Shown in pieces: positions 7,593-16,098 of a stretch of 64,000 bases of DNA. Under the pieces are notes generated by a model. The model worked only from the letters and a program-made list of their open reading frames with translations. It did no database searches and had not been told where the DNA came from. Numbering within the stretch: the stretch's first letter is position 1; each line of letters opens with the position of its first letter. The translations under genes and the position numbers were made by a program. The stretch lies in assembly GCF_014643695.1 (NCBI RefSeq), contig NZ_BMJY01000002.1, forward strand, positions 380,550 through 444,549, in the 5' to 3' direction. This DNA comes from Microbacterium album. GTDB taxonomy: Bacteria > Actinomycetota > Actinomycetes > Actinomycetales > Microbacteriaceae.

Positions 7593-9074
7593 ATGACCCA
7601 GAGTGAGACGGCGAGCCAGGCCGAGCTGGCGATCGTGATCCTTGCGGCCGGTCAGGGCACCCGCATGCGGTCGGCCCTGCCCAAGGTCCTCCATCGCATC
7701 GGCGGACGCACCCTCGTCGGCCATGTGCTCCACACGGCTCAGCAGCTGCCGGCCTCGATCGTGCACGTGGTCGTCCGGCACGAACGCGACCGCGTCGTCG
7801 AGGCGGTCTCCGACGTGCCCGGCGTGCGGATCGTCGACCAGGACGACGTGCCCGGCACGGGGCGCGCCGTGCAGCTCGCGGTCGAGGCGCTGCCGGGCGA
7901 GTTCGACGGCGACGTGCTCGTCCTGAGCGGCGACGTCCCGCTGCTCGAGCCGGAGACGCTCGCCGGCCTGCTCGACGAGCATCGCGCCTCCGGGGCCGAA
8001 GCGACCCTGCTGAGCGCGACGCTCGACGACCCGACCGGCTACGGCCGCATCGTCCGCCACGACGACGGGTCGGTCGCCCGCATCGTCGAGCAGAAGGACG
8101 CCTCGCCCGAGGAGGCCGCGATCGCCGAGATCAACGCGGGCGTGTATGTCTTCCGGGTCGCCTCGCTTCGCGGCGGACTCACCCGCGTGGGGACGTCCAA
8201 CGCGCAGGGGGAGATGTACCTCACGGACGTGATCCGGCTGCTGCGCGAGGACGGTGGGCACGTCGCGGTGCGCACCGCGGACGACGCGCGGATCGCCCTG
8301 GGCGTCAACGACCGCATCCAGCTCTCGGAGGCCGCCGCGATCCTCAACGCGCGCACCGTGCGACGCTGGCAGCGCGAGGGCGTGACCGTGCAGGATCCCG
8401 CCACCACGTGGATCGACGACACGGCGACGCTCGCGCAGGACGTCACCATCCTCCCCAACACGCACGTGCTGGGCGCCACGACGATCGGCGAGGGAGCCAC
8501 GATCGGCCCCGACACGTCGCTCGTCGACTGCGAGGTCGGGGAGGGAGCGACCGTGCGGCGGGCCGACGCCACGCTCGCCGTGATCGGGGCGGGGGCGACC
8601 GTCGGGCCCTACGCCTACCTGCGCGCGGGCGCCGAACTGGCCCCGCGCGCGAAGGTCGGCACCTACGTCGAGGTCAAGAACTCCCAGATCGGCGAGGGCA
8701 GCAAGGTGCCCCACCTGTCGTACATCGGGGACACCACGATCGGCCGCGGCGTGAACCTGGGCGCCGGTGCGATCACCGCGAACTACGACGACATCACCAA
8801 GCACCGCACCGAGATCGAGGACGAGGTCCACACCGGCTCGCATAACGTCTTCGTCGCGCCCGTTAGGATTGCTGCTGGCGCGAAGACGGGAGCGGGGGCG
8901 GTCATCCGAAAGGACGTCCCGGCGGGGGCCCTGGCTCTGAGCGTCTCCCCTCAGCGGAACATCGAGGGGTGGGTCGAGAAGAACAGGGCGGGCACCGCCG
9001 CGGCCGCGGCCGCGGAGCGCGCCCGAACGGCAGAAAAGGCGGCCGATGGCGCGCAAGAGCAAGACGACGACTGA
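7593..9074 (+). CDS. glmU: Bifunctional UDP-N-acetylglucosamine pyrophosphorylase / glucosamine-1-phosphate acetyltransferase
   Basis: The 493-residue enzyme makes UDP-GlcNAc for peptidoglycan: it acetylates glucosamine-1-phosphate, then adds UMP from UTP, in the cytoplasm. The N-terminal uridyltransferase carries ILAAGQGTRM (about 14-23) and SGDVPLLEPETL; the C-terminal half is a left-handed beta-helix of hexapeptide repeats with GAGAITANYDD and a GSHNVFVAPV segment. Length is normal for actinobacteria. The only plausible start is the ATG at 7593, one base after the tRNA-Gln, so there is no room for a ribosome-binding site. The gene overlaps prs by 29 bp. A C-terminal Ala/Glu-rich tail extends past the usual domain. 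Confidence 0.96.
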   Translation: MTQSETASQAELAIVILAAGQGTRMRSALPKVLHRIGGRTLVGHVLHTAQQLPASIVHVVVRHERDRVVEAVSDVPGVRIVDQDDVPGTGRAVQLAVEALPGEFDGDVLVLSGDVPLLEPETLAGLLDEHRASGAEATLLSATLDDPTGYGRIVRHDDGSVARIVEQKDASPEEAAIAEINAGVYVFRVASLRGGLTRVGTSNAQGEMYLTDVIRLLREDGGHVAVRTADDARIALGVNDRIQLSEAAAILNARTVRRWQREGVTVQDPATTWIDDTATLAQDVTILPNTHVLGATTIGEGATIGPDTSLVDCEVGEGATVRRADATLAVIGAGATVGPYAYLRAGAELAPRAKVGTYVEVKNSQIGEGSKVPHLSYIGDTTIGRGVNLGAGAITANYDDITKHRTEIEDEVHTGSHNVFVAPVRIAAGAKTGAGAVIRKDVPAGALALSVSPQRNIEGWVEKNRAGTAAAAAAERARTAEKAADGAQEQDDD

Positions 9075-10083
9075 CCACGAGCTGAAACGGGGCATCGCAC
9101 CCGGACTGGTCGCCAAGACGAAGAAGCGGCTGGTGCTCGTGTCGGGCGGCTCGCACCCCGAGCTCGCCGATCAGATCGCCGCGCAACTCGACATCGCCGT
9201 CGCTCCGACCGAGCGCCGGACCTTCGCCTCCGGCGAGATCTACACGCGATTCGAGACGTCGATGCGCGGGTGTGACGTGTTCGTGATCCAGACCTTCGGC
9301 CAGCCGGTCAACGAGTGGATCATGGAGATGCTCATCATGATCGACGCGCTCAAGCGCGCGTCGGCCAAGCGCATCACGGTCGTCGCGCCCTACTATCCCT
9401 ACTCGCGGCAGGACAAGAAGGGGCGCGGGCGCGAGCCCATCTCCGCGCGCCTGGTCACCGACCTGATTGCGACCGCCGGCGCCGACCGCATCATGAGCGT
9501 CGACCTCCACGCCGCCCAGATTCAGGGGTTCTTCGACGGCCCCGTCGACCACCTGTTCGCCAAGCCGATCCTGCAGCGCTACTTCGAGGAATCGCTGCAG
9601 GGGGAGGACCGCGAGACGCTGACGGTCGTGTCGCCCGACATGGGCCGCGTGCGCGTGGCCGACATGTGGGCCGACGCCTTCGGTGCGCCGCTCGCGATCA
9701 TCCACAAGCGCCGCGATCCCAAGGTCGCCAACCAGGTGACGGTTCACGACATCGTCGGCGAGGTCGAGGGACGCACCTGCCTGCTGGTCGACGACATGAT
9801 CGACACGGGCGGCACGATCGTCAAGGCGGCACAGGCGTTGAAGGCGAACGGTGCCGGCAAGGTGATCGTCGCCGCCACTCACGCGATCTTCAGCCATCCC
9901 GCCGTCGAGCGCCTCCAGGACGCCTCGATCGACGAGGTCGTCGTGACCGACACCGTGCCGCTCGACCCGGAGCGGCGCTTCGACAAGCTCACGGTGCTCT
10001 CCGCCGCGCCGCTCCTCGCGCGCGCGATCAAGGAGGTCTTCGACGACGGGTCCGTCACGAGCATGTTCGACGGCGCAGCCTGA
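9046..10083 (+). CDS. prs: Ribose-phosphate pyrophosphokinase (PRPP synthetase)
   Basis: The 345-residue enzyme transfers pyrophosphate from ATP to ribose-5-phosphate, giving PRPP for nucleotide, His, Trp and NAD synthesis. Visible signatures are SGEIYTRF, the ATP/metal motif DLHAAQIQGFFD, the flexible-loop KRRD, and the PRPP-binding loop VDDMIDTGGTI. It begins inside the end of glmU (29-bp overlap), with AAAAGG a few bases upstream of the ATG, so the two genes are translated from one mRNA. This glmU-prs pairing is the usual actinobacterial order. Confidence 0.96.
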   Translation: MARKSKTTTDHELKRGIAPGLVAKTKKRLVLVSGGSHPELADQIAAQLDIAVAPTERRTFASGEIYTRFETSMRGCDVFVIQTFGQPVNEWIMEMLIMIDALKRASAKRITVVAPYYPYSRQDKKGRGREPISARLVTDLIATAGADRIMSVDLHAAQIQGFFDGPVDHLFAKPILQRYFEESLQGEDRETLTVVSPDMGRVRVADMWADAFGAPLAIIHKRRDPKVANQVTVHDIVGEVEGRTCLLVDDMIDTGGTIVKAAQALKANGAGKVIVAATHAIFSHPAVERLQDASIDEVVVTDTVPLDPERRFDKLTVLSAAPLLARAIKEVFDDGSVTSMFDGAA

Positions 10084-10097
10084 GTCGGCGCGCTCGT

Positions 10098-10134
10098 ACG
10101 GCGGGCGGGGGAGCGCTGCTCCTCCGCCCGCCGT
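10098..10134. terminator. Bidirectional terminator between prs and the VOC gene
   Basis: Perfect 11-bp arms (10098-10108 ACGGCGGGCGG and 10124-10134) flank a loop that can itself pair further. It lies between converging stop codons. Confidence 0.75.
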
Positions 10135-10139
10135 GTCGT

Positions 10140-10565
10140 TCAGGCGTCGGCGCGCGGCACCTCGACGTCGAGCACCCACGTCACGCCGAAGCGGTCGCGC
10201 AGCATGCCGTACAGGGGCGCCCAGCCCGACGGCCCGAGCGGCACGACGACCGAGGCGTCGGCCGACAGGGCGTCCCAGTAGCGCGTGAGCTCGGATGCGT
10301 CCTGGCCCCGCACCGACACGAAGACCGGGATCACCCCTGGTTCGTAGGCCGTGTGCCCCGGCACGTCGTACGCCATGATCCGGAATCCGTCGCGCGACGC
10401 CACCTGGCCCCACATGATCTGGCCCGCCTCGGCCTGGTCGGTGACGGCGCCCGCGTCGGCGTAGGTGACGACCGCGAGCTCCCCTCCGAACACGTCGCGG
10501 TAGAACTCCAGCGCGCGGCGCGCATCGCCGCGGAAGTTGAGATGGGTGGTGGTCTGGATGGCCAT
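10140..10565 (-). CDS. VOC-superfamily (PhnB/glyoxalase-like) protein
   Basis: The 141-residue protein has the PhnB-type start (HLNFRGDARRALEFYRDVFGGEL) and the DRFGVTWVLDV end of the single-domain VOC fold. Family members bind a small ligand or metal, often as dimers; the substrate is not predictable here. The start ATG at 10565 is preceded by GAAGGAG at good spacing. It is divergent from the WYL regulator at 10670, a common pairing, and may be controlled by it (inference). Confidence 0.85.
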   Translation of the reverse strand: MAIQTTTHLNFRGDARRALEFYRDVFGGELAVVTYADAGAVTDQAEAGQIMWGQVASRDGFRIMAYDVPGHTAYEPGVIPVFVSVRGQDASELTRYWDALSADASVVVPLGPSGWAPLYGMLRDRFGVTWVLDVEVPRADA

Positions 10566-10657
10566 ATCGGCTCCTTCTCGCTGATTCAGCCGCCTCGACG
10601 CGGGCGGTCCCCTCACTCTCCCGGGGGTAGAGGTCAGATCTTGTCCGCTACCGGAAA

Positions 10658-10663
10658 TAGGGT
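10658..10663 (+). promoter_or_regulatory. -10 hexamer of a leaderless promoter for the WYL regulator
   Basis: TAGGGT is followed by six bases and then the ATG at 10670. With a normal -10 to +1 distance, transcription would start at or next to the A of the start codon. No good -35 box is visible. Confidence 0.55.
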
Positions 10664-10669
10664 GGGCAC

Positions 10670-11731
10670 ATGGCTCAGACGACGTCGCGGCTCCTCCTGC
10701 TGCTGTCGCTGCTTCAGGCCCGCCGGGAGTGGCCCGGCCCGGAGCTGGCGGCGCGGCTAGCGGTGGCACCGCGCACGCTCCGTCGCGACGTCGAACGCCT
10801 GCGCGAGATGGGATACCGGATCGACGGGGCCAAGGGGCCCTACGGCGGCTACCGTCTCGCAGCCGGATCCGACCTGCCGCCGCTGCTGTTCGACGACGAG
10901 CAGGCGCTGGCTCTCGCGGTGGCGCTCCGCTCGGCGAGCGTGGCCGACGCGGGCCTCGGCGAGGCGGCCGCACGTGCTCTCGCCTCACTCCGGCAGGTGA
11001 TGCCCGGCCGGTTGCGCAGCCGGATGTCTGCGCTCGCGTTCAGCACCGCCCCCGACATCGCGACGCCCCGGCGCGCCGTGCCGTCGCCCGACGTCCTGAC
11101 GACGCTCTCGGCTGCCGTGCGCGACCTGGCGGTGGTGCGGTTCGACTATGAGCCGGCGCCGGGGCCCGCAGCCGACGGCGGCCTGCACGTGGATGGGACG
11201 GAGCATCCGGAACGGCTCCGTCACGCGGAGCGGCGACGCGTGGAGCCGCACGCGCTGGTGACCTGGCGCTCGTGGTGGTACCTGCTCGCGTGGGACCTCG
11301 ACCGCGAGGACTGGCGCACGTTCCGGGTGGAGCGCATCCACCCGCGCACGCCGACGGGACCGCGCTTCCGTCCGCGTCCTATCCCCGGGGCGGACGCGGG
11401 CCGTTTCGTCGCGGCCCGGTTCCGCGGCGCCGAGCGGCACGACGAGTGGCCCTGCGTCGGCACCGTCGTGCTGGGTCTTCGCGCGGCCGCGGTGATCCCC
11501 TTCGCCGGCGACGGAGTCGTGGAGGATCTCGGCGGCGAGCGCTGTCGGCTACGCGTCGGATCGTGGTCGTGGGTCGCGCTCGCGGCCGCGCTGGGCCGCT
11601 TCGACGCCACGATCGAGGAGGCGTCTCCCGCTGAGCTCGTCGATGCGTTCGCCGTGCTGGCGGGCCGTTTCGCGCGCGCGGCGGGCCAGACCTCTGCGTC
11701 GGTGCGGGCTCAGGGGCCTGGCGCGGGCTGA
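10670..11731 (+). CDS. WYL-domain (YafY/PafC-type) transcriptional regulator
   Basis: The 353-residue protein has an N-terminal winged helix (about 5-60, with ELAARLAVAPRTLRRDVERL) and a WYL sensor domain in the second half (about 135-340; the segment HALVTWRSWWYLLAWD and DWRTFRVERI). Such proteins bind nucleic-acid or small-molecule ligands through the WYL domain and regulate nearby genes; the divergent VOC gene is the likely partner. The ATG lies exactly 6 bases after TAGGGT, so translation is probably leaderless. Its 3' end overlaps the convergent kinase gene by 22 bp. Confidence 0.87.
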   Translation: MAQTTSRLLLLLSLLQARREWPGPELAARLAVAPRTLRRDVERLREMGYRIDGAKGPYGGYRLAAGSDLPPLLFDDEQALALAVALRSASVADAGLGEAAARALASLRQVMPGRLRSRMSALAFSTAPDIATPRRAVPSPDVLTTLSAAVRDLAVVRFDYEPAPGPAADGGLHVDGTEHPERLRHAERRRVEPHALVTWRSWWYLLAWDLDREDWRTFRVERIHPRTPTGPRFRPRPIPGADAGRFVAARFRGAERHDEWPCVGTVVLGLRAAAVIPFAGDGVVEDLGGERCRLRVGSWSWVALAAALGRFDATIEEASPAELVDAFAVLAGRFARAAGQTSASVRAQGPGAG

Positions 11732-13323
11732 GTGCCCGGCTCCGCCCGAGCTCCCGCGGGCGCGGCGGGTGCGTCCTCGGCCGCCCGCGCGGTGGCGCCG
11801 GCGGGAGGAGTCGCCTGTGCCCCCGGGTCGGGCGGTTTGGCCGGGAGCGTCACCGCGAAGGTCGTGTCGCCCGGGGTGCTCGTCACACGGATGTCACCGT
11901 GGTGGGCGTCGACGATCGCCTTGGCGATCGACAGCCCCAGGCCCGTGCCGCCCGTCGCGCGGGCGCGCGACCGGTCGCCGCGCGCGAAGCGCGTGAACAG
12001 CTCGCGCTGCAGGCCAGGAGAGATGCCCGGGCCGTCGTCGTGCACGCGCAGGACCGCCCGCGTCGCACTGCCCTCGCCCGCCCGTGCCAGCGACACCGAC
12101 ACCGTCGTTCCAGGCGGCGTGTGCGTGCGCGCGTTCGCGAGCAGGTTCCCGACCACCTGATGCAGGCGCCCGGCGTCCCCCGCCACGATGACGGGCTCGT
12201 GCGGCATGTCGATACGCCAGTTGTGCTCCGGGCCGGCCACCCGCTGATCCGCGACCGCTTCCAGCGCGACCTGCGCGAGGTCGACGGCGCCGTACACCAG
12301 CTCCTGTCCCTCGTCGAGCCGGGCGAGCAGCAGGAGATCCTCCACCAGCGCCGTCATCCGCACCGACTGCGCCTGGATGCGCTCGAGCGAGGGGGCGATG
12401 ACGCTGTTGCCATCCGCCCGTCCCAGAGCGGGATCGCGCAGCGAGAGCTCGGAGTATCCCCGGATCGAGGCCAGAGGAGTGCGCAGCTCGTGGCTGGCAT
12501 CCGCCACGAAGCGCCGCATCCGCTCCTCGTTGCGCTGGCGTGCATGCAGCGAGGCGTCCACATGGTCGAGCAGCGTGTTGAGGGCCGCGCCCACCTGCCC
12601 GATCTCCGTGCGGGGATCGGCCTGCTCGACCGGCACGCGCTCCTCGATCGACACGGTGCCGTGGTCGAGGGGACGGCGCGCCACGCGGGTCGCGGTCTCC
12701 GCCACGGCACGCAGCGGCTTGAGCCCCTGACGGATCACCACCGTGATGGCGCCGCCCAGCACGAACAGCCCGCCCGCCGTCGCGAGCGTGATGGTCGTGA
12801 GCATCTGCCCGACCGTGGCCCGCACCTCCGCGGTGGACTGCCCCATGAGGACGTAGGCGCCCGGGGTCCTGCCGAGGCGGACGCGGTAGTCGCCGAGGCC
12901 CGGGATCGTCGCGGTCGCGATGTCGGAGTCGCGGCGGTCGACCGTGAGCCCGGCGAGCTGAGCGGGCGTGAGCCTGTCGATCGAGAGGTTGTCGTCGACG
13001 ACGGCGCCGCTGCGCTGCCCCTGGGCTGTCTCCAGGATCAGCACGGTGCCGGGCGGGACGGGCCTGCCGTCGAGCACGACCGCGGCGTCCTGCCCGGGGG
13101 CCGCCGTCACGAGCCACCCCTCCGCGCTCGCCACCATGGCGTTCACCTGATCGGTGAGGCGCCCCTCCAGCACGCTGTTGAGGATGAGGCTCGTGACGAA
13201 GGCCACCACGACGAAGATCAGCGAGACGAACCCGAAGACCGTGAGCATGAGCCGCGCCTGGAACGACAGCGGCCGGCGCTCCCGCGCGCGTCGCTCGTCG
13301 GCCGCGCCCTGCTCGTGCATCAT
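11710..13323 (-). CDS. OmpR-type two-component sensor histidine kinase
   Basis: The 537-residue kinase has two transmembrane helices (about 26-50 and 176-200) enclosing an extracellular sensor region, a HAMP linker, a HisKA helix with H278 in ADASHELRTPLASIRGY, and a HATPase domain with N-box NLLANARTHT, G1 DDGPGI and G2 GTGLGLSIAKAI. The tail after about 490 is rich in Ala and Pro. The build matches the actinobacterial TrcS/MprB type. It follows its response regulator gene by 16 bp; the GGAG 6 bases before the first of two adjacent ATGs (13323 and 13320) favours 13323. The signal is unknown. Confidence 0.92.
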   Translation of the reverse strand: MMHEQGAADERRARERRPLSFQARLMLTVFGFVSLIFVVVAFVTSLILNSVLEGRLTDQVNAMVASAEGWLVTAAPGQDAAVVLDGRPVPPGTVLILETAQGQRSGAVVDDNLSIDRLTPAQLAGLTVDRRDSDIATATIPGLGDYRVRLGRTPGAYVLMGQSTAEVRATVGQMLTTITLATAGGLFVLGGAITVVIRQGLKPLRAVAETATRVARRPLDHGTVSIEERVPVEQADPRTEIGQVGAALNTLLDHVDASLHARQRNEERMRRFVADASHELRTPLASIRGYSELSLRDPALGRADGNSVIAPSLERIQAQSVRMTALVEDLLLLARLDEGQELVYGAVDLAQVALEAVADQRVAGPEHNWRIDMPHEPVIVAGDAGRLHQVVGNLLANARTHTPPGTTVSVSLARAGEGSATRAVLRVHDDGPGISPGLQRELFTRFARGDRSRARATGGTGLGLSIAKAIVDAHHGDIRVTSTPGDTTFAVTLPAKPPDPGAQATPPAGATARAAEDAPAAPAGARAEPGTQPAPGP

Positions 13324-13339
13324 GGCCGGCTCCGGCGGA

Positions 13340-14068
13340 TCACTGGGGGGCCTTGATCATGTACCCGACGCCGCGGACCGTGTGGATCAGCGGCTCGCGC
13401 CCATGGTCGATCTTCTTGCGCAGGTAGGAGATGTACAGCTCGACGACGCTCGAGCGGCCCCCGAAGTCGTAGTTCCACACTCGGTCGAGGATCTGAGCCT
13501 TGGACACGACGCGGCGCTGGTTGCGCATGAGGAAGCGCAGGAGCTCGAACTCGGTCGCCGTCAGCTCGATCTCCGTGCCCGCGCGCTCGACCTCGTGGCT
13601 GTCCTCGTTCAGGCTCAGGTCGCCCACGCGCAGGATCGGCTCGGCGTCGGCGGCATGCACGCTGCCGGCACGGCGCATGAGGGCGCGGAGGCGGGCGACG
13701 ACCTCCTCGAGGCTGAACGGCTTGGTGACGTAGTCGTCGCCGCCGGCCGTGAGCCCGGCGACGCGGTCCGAGACGGCGTCCTTGGCGGTGAGGAAGAGCA
13801 CGGGCACGTCGTCGCCCGATTGCCGCAGCCGCTGCAGCACGGACATCCCGTCGAGGTCGGGCATCATGATGTCCAGCACGAGGGCGTCGGGGCGGAACTC
13901 CTTCACGGCGCTCAGGGCCTCGAAACCGCTGCCGGCCGTGCGCACCTCCCAGCCCTCCATCTTCAACGCCATCGACAGCAGGTCGGTGAGCATCTGCTCG
14001 TCGTCGACCACGAGGACGCGCACGGGCGTACCGTCGGCGCGCAGCAGGGGAGCAGGGGAGGCGCTCAT
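13340..14068 (-). CDS. OmpR/PhoB-family response regulator
   Basis: The 242-residue regulator has a receiver domain (DDE at 22-24, phospho-acceptor D66 in LVLDIMMPD, FLTAKD with the conserved T and K) and a C-terminal OmpR winged helix (about 145-240, ELTATEFELLRFL and a VGYMI end). It resembles the TrcR/PhoP branch. It is the first gene of the kinase operon. The ATG at 14068 lies exactly 6 bases after CAGAAT. Three CATAG repeats spaced 12 and 11 bp lie just upstream, which suits direct-repeat binding by OmpR-type regulators and suggests autoregulation. Confidence 0.93.
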   Translation of the reverse strand: MSASPAPLLRADGTPVRVLVVDDEQMLTDLLSMALKMEGWEVRTAGSGFEALSAVKEFRPDALVLDIMMPDLDGMSVLQRLRQSGDDVPVLFLTAKDAVSDRVAGLTAGGDDYVTKPFSLEEVVARLRALMRRAGSVHAADAEPILRVGDLSLNEDSHEVERAGTEIELTATEFELLRFLMRNQRRVVSKAQILDRVWNYDFGGRSSVVELYISYLRKKIDHGREPLIHTVRGVGYMIKAPQ

Positions 14069-14089
14069 GGCCCCATTCTGCGCCGGTTC

Positions 14090-14117
14090 CTATGACGTTG
14101 CTATGGAGAAGGCTATG
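14090..14117 (-). promoter_or_regulatory. Three phased CATAG direct repeats, probable response-regulator operator
   Basis: On the minus strand CATAG occurs at 14117-14113, 14105-14101 and 14094-14090. The spacing is 12 and 11 bp, about one helical turn, as in PhoP/OmpR-type sites. The last repeat ends 10 bases before the CAGAAT -10-like hexamer of the regulator gene. Confidence 0.5.
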
Positions 14118-14156
14118 CGTGGGGTGTGAGCGGTGGCGCGGTCCGGCATGACCGGC

Positions 14157-15623
14157 TCAGTGCGTGTCCTCGGCCTCCACCTCGGTGCGGTCGCCCGACC
14201 ACAGGGTGTGGAAGGTGCCGGGCTTGTCGATCCGCTTGTAGGTGTGGGCGCCGAAGAAGTCGCGCTGGCCCTGGACGAGGGCGGCGGGGAGTCGCTCGGC
14301 GCGGATGCCGTCGTAGTAGGCCAGCGAGGAGGAGAACGCGGGGGAGGGGATGCCGGCCTGCGCGGCTGCGACGACGACGCGGCGCCAGGCGGCCTGGCCG
14401 CGGGAGAGCGCGTCGGCGAAGTAGGGCGCGGCCATGAGCAGGGGCTGGTCGGGCGCTTCGCCGTACGCGTCGGCGATGCGGTTCAGGAACTGGGCGCGGA
14501 TGATGCATCCCGCGCGCCAGATCTTCGAGATCGCGGCGAGGTCGATGCTCCAGCCGTACTGCTCGGCGCCGGCGCGGATCTCGTCGAAGCCCTGCGAGTA
14601 CGCGACGATCTTCGACGCGAACAGCGCCTGCCGCACGTCCTCGATGAACGCGTCCGCATCGGCCACCTCGAACTCCTCGTCGGGGCCCGGGAGCGCGGCG
14701 CCGGCGGCGCGCTGGTCGGGACGCGACGACAGCGACCGCGCGAACGTGGCTTCGGCGATGCCCGAGACCGGGACGCCCAGCGACAGCGCGGTCTGCACCG
14801 TCCAGGCACCCGTGCCCTTGGCGCCGGCCTGGTCGAGGATGACGTCGACGAGGGGCTGACCGGTGGCTGCGTCCACCTGGCGGAGCACCTCGGCGGTGAT
14901 CTCGATCAGGTACGACTCCAGCTCCCCGGTGTTCCACTCGGCGAACACGTCGGCGATCTCGGCGGGGGTCTTGCCGGTGCCGCGGCGGATGAGGTCGTAC
15001 GCCTCCGCGATCAGCTGCATGTCGGCGTACTCGATGCCGTTGTGCACCATCTTCACGAAGTGGCCCGCGCCGTCGTGGCCCACGTGCGTCACGCACGGCT
15101 CCCCGTCCGGGGCGACCGCCGCGATCGACCGCAGGATCGGCCCGAGCGTGACCCACGACTCGTCGGGGCCGCCCGGCATGATCGACGGTCCCGTCAGGGC
15201 GCCCTCTTCGCCGCCGGAGATGCCCGCGCCGACGAAGTTGATGCCGGTCTCACGCACCGCCTTCTCGCGGCGGATCGTGTCGGTGAACAGCGCGTTGCCG
15301 CCGTCGACGATGATGTCGCCCGGCTCGAACACCTCCGTCAACGCGGTGATCACCGCGTCCGTGGCCGCGCCGGCCTTGACCATGATGATCGCGGTGCGCG
15401 GCTTCGCGAGCGTCGCCGCGAACTCCTCATACGAGTAGGCCGGCACGAACTCGGCCTCGGGGTGCTCCGACACGAGCAGATCCGTCTTGTCCCGGCTGCG
15501 GTTGAACACCGCGACCGTGTTGCCCTCGCGGCTGGCGAGGTTGCGGGCGAGGTTCGAACCCATCACCGCGAGGCCCACGACCCCGATGTTGGCAACGGCA
15601 GGGGCGGTCGAAGCGTCGGTCAC
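14157..15623 (-). CDS. gnd: 6-phosphogluconate dehydrogenase, decarboxylating
   Basis: The 488-residue enzyme oxidises 6-phosphogluconate to ribulose-5-phosphate and CO2 with NADP+, in the pentose phosphate pathway. The nucleotide-binding motif GLAVMGSNLARN, the substrate motif GGEEGALTGPSIMPGG, KMVHNGIEYADMQ with the catalytic Lys, and the C-terminal YFGAHTYKR-like end are all present. The start is the GTG at 15623, with AGGAG at 7-base spacing; no nearer in-frame ATG exists. It is transcribed in the same direction as the downstream two-component system, but the latter has its own promoter-like region. Confidence 0.95.
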   Translation of the reverse strand: MTDASTAPAVANIGVVGLAVMGSNLARNLASREGNTVAVFNRSRDKTDLLVSEHPEAEFVPAYSYEEFAATLAKPRTAIIMVKAGAATDAVITALTEVFEPGDIIVDGGNALFTDTIRREKAVRETGINFVGAGISGGEEGALTGPSIMPGGPDESWVTLGPILRSIAAVAPDGEPCVTHVGHDGAGHFVKMVHNGIEYADMQLIAEAYDLIRRGTGKTPAEIADVFAEWNTGELESYLIEITAEVLRQVDAATGQPLVDVILDQAGAKGTGAWTVQTALSLGVPVSGIAEATFARSLSSRPDQRAAGAALPGPDEEFEVADADAFIEDVRQALFASKIVAYSQGFDEIRAGAEQYGWSIDLAAISKIWRAGCIIRAQFLNRIADAYGEAPDQPLLMAAPYFADALSRGQAAWRRVVVAAAQAGIPSPAFSSSLAYYDGIRAERLPAALVQGQRDFFGAHTYKRIDKPGTFHTLWSGDRTEVEAEDTH

Positions 15624-15733
15624 GCGGATCTCCTGGGCATCAGGTCCGGACGGGGTACGGCACCAGGCTAGCCCCACCCGGCGACGCGGCGCGCGGCCCG
15701 GGCGGCCCGGTCGCGCCGGGTGGACCGAGTCGC

Positions 15734-15850
15734 TCAGTCCTTGCGGTAGCCCGAGCGGCCGAGCGCGAAGAACGCGCCGACGATCAGGACGCCGCCGATG
15801 GCGGACATGAGACCGATGATGAGGACGAGGAGGTGCGACGGGTCGATCAC
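15734..15850 (-). CDS. Very small single-helix membrane protein (38 aa)
   Basis: A short frame encodes 38 residues: VIDPSHLLVLIIGLMS, a continuous hydrophobic helix, and a basic tail ending GRSGYRKD. The GTG start has a strong AAGGAG 6 bases upstream. Nothing is known to me about its function. It lies between the L25 promoter and gnd and could be the first gene of a gnd transcript. Support comes from the ribosome site, the membrane-helix pattern and the positive-inside tail. Confidence 0.65.
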   Translation of the reverse strand: MIDPSHLLVLIIGLMSAIGGVLIVGAFFALGRSGYRKD

Positions 15851-15888
15851 GGGTGCTCCTTGGCTGAGGGCGGGGCAGAGGGCGCGTA

Positions 15889-15916
15889 TTCACGGTACCC
15901 GTTCGTCGGGTAGCAT
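15889..15916 (+). promoter_or_regulatory. Promoter for the rplY transcript
   Basis: TTCACG (15889-15894) and TAGCAT (15911-15916) are separated by 16 bp. Transcription from here would give an untranslated leader of about 175 bases before rplY. The leader has no obvious ORF. Confidence 0.5.
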
Positions 15917-16098
15917 GGGTAAACGACCTCGGCGAGGGCGAGCCGCGCGCGTGCGCCGGCAGCCGTTATCGACGCGGGTGGTGCGAGCCTCGGGGCCTCT
16001 CCTCACGCGTCGGCGCCTCTCAAGCAGACGCTCGAGTCGAGAACACACAGACCATCGCGCGGCACAGTTTCCGTCGCGTGCCCACGAGGAGAGACAGC

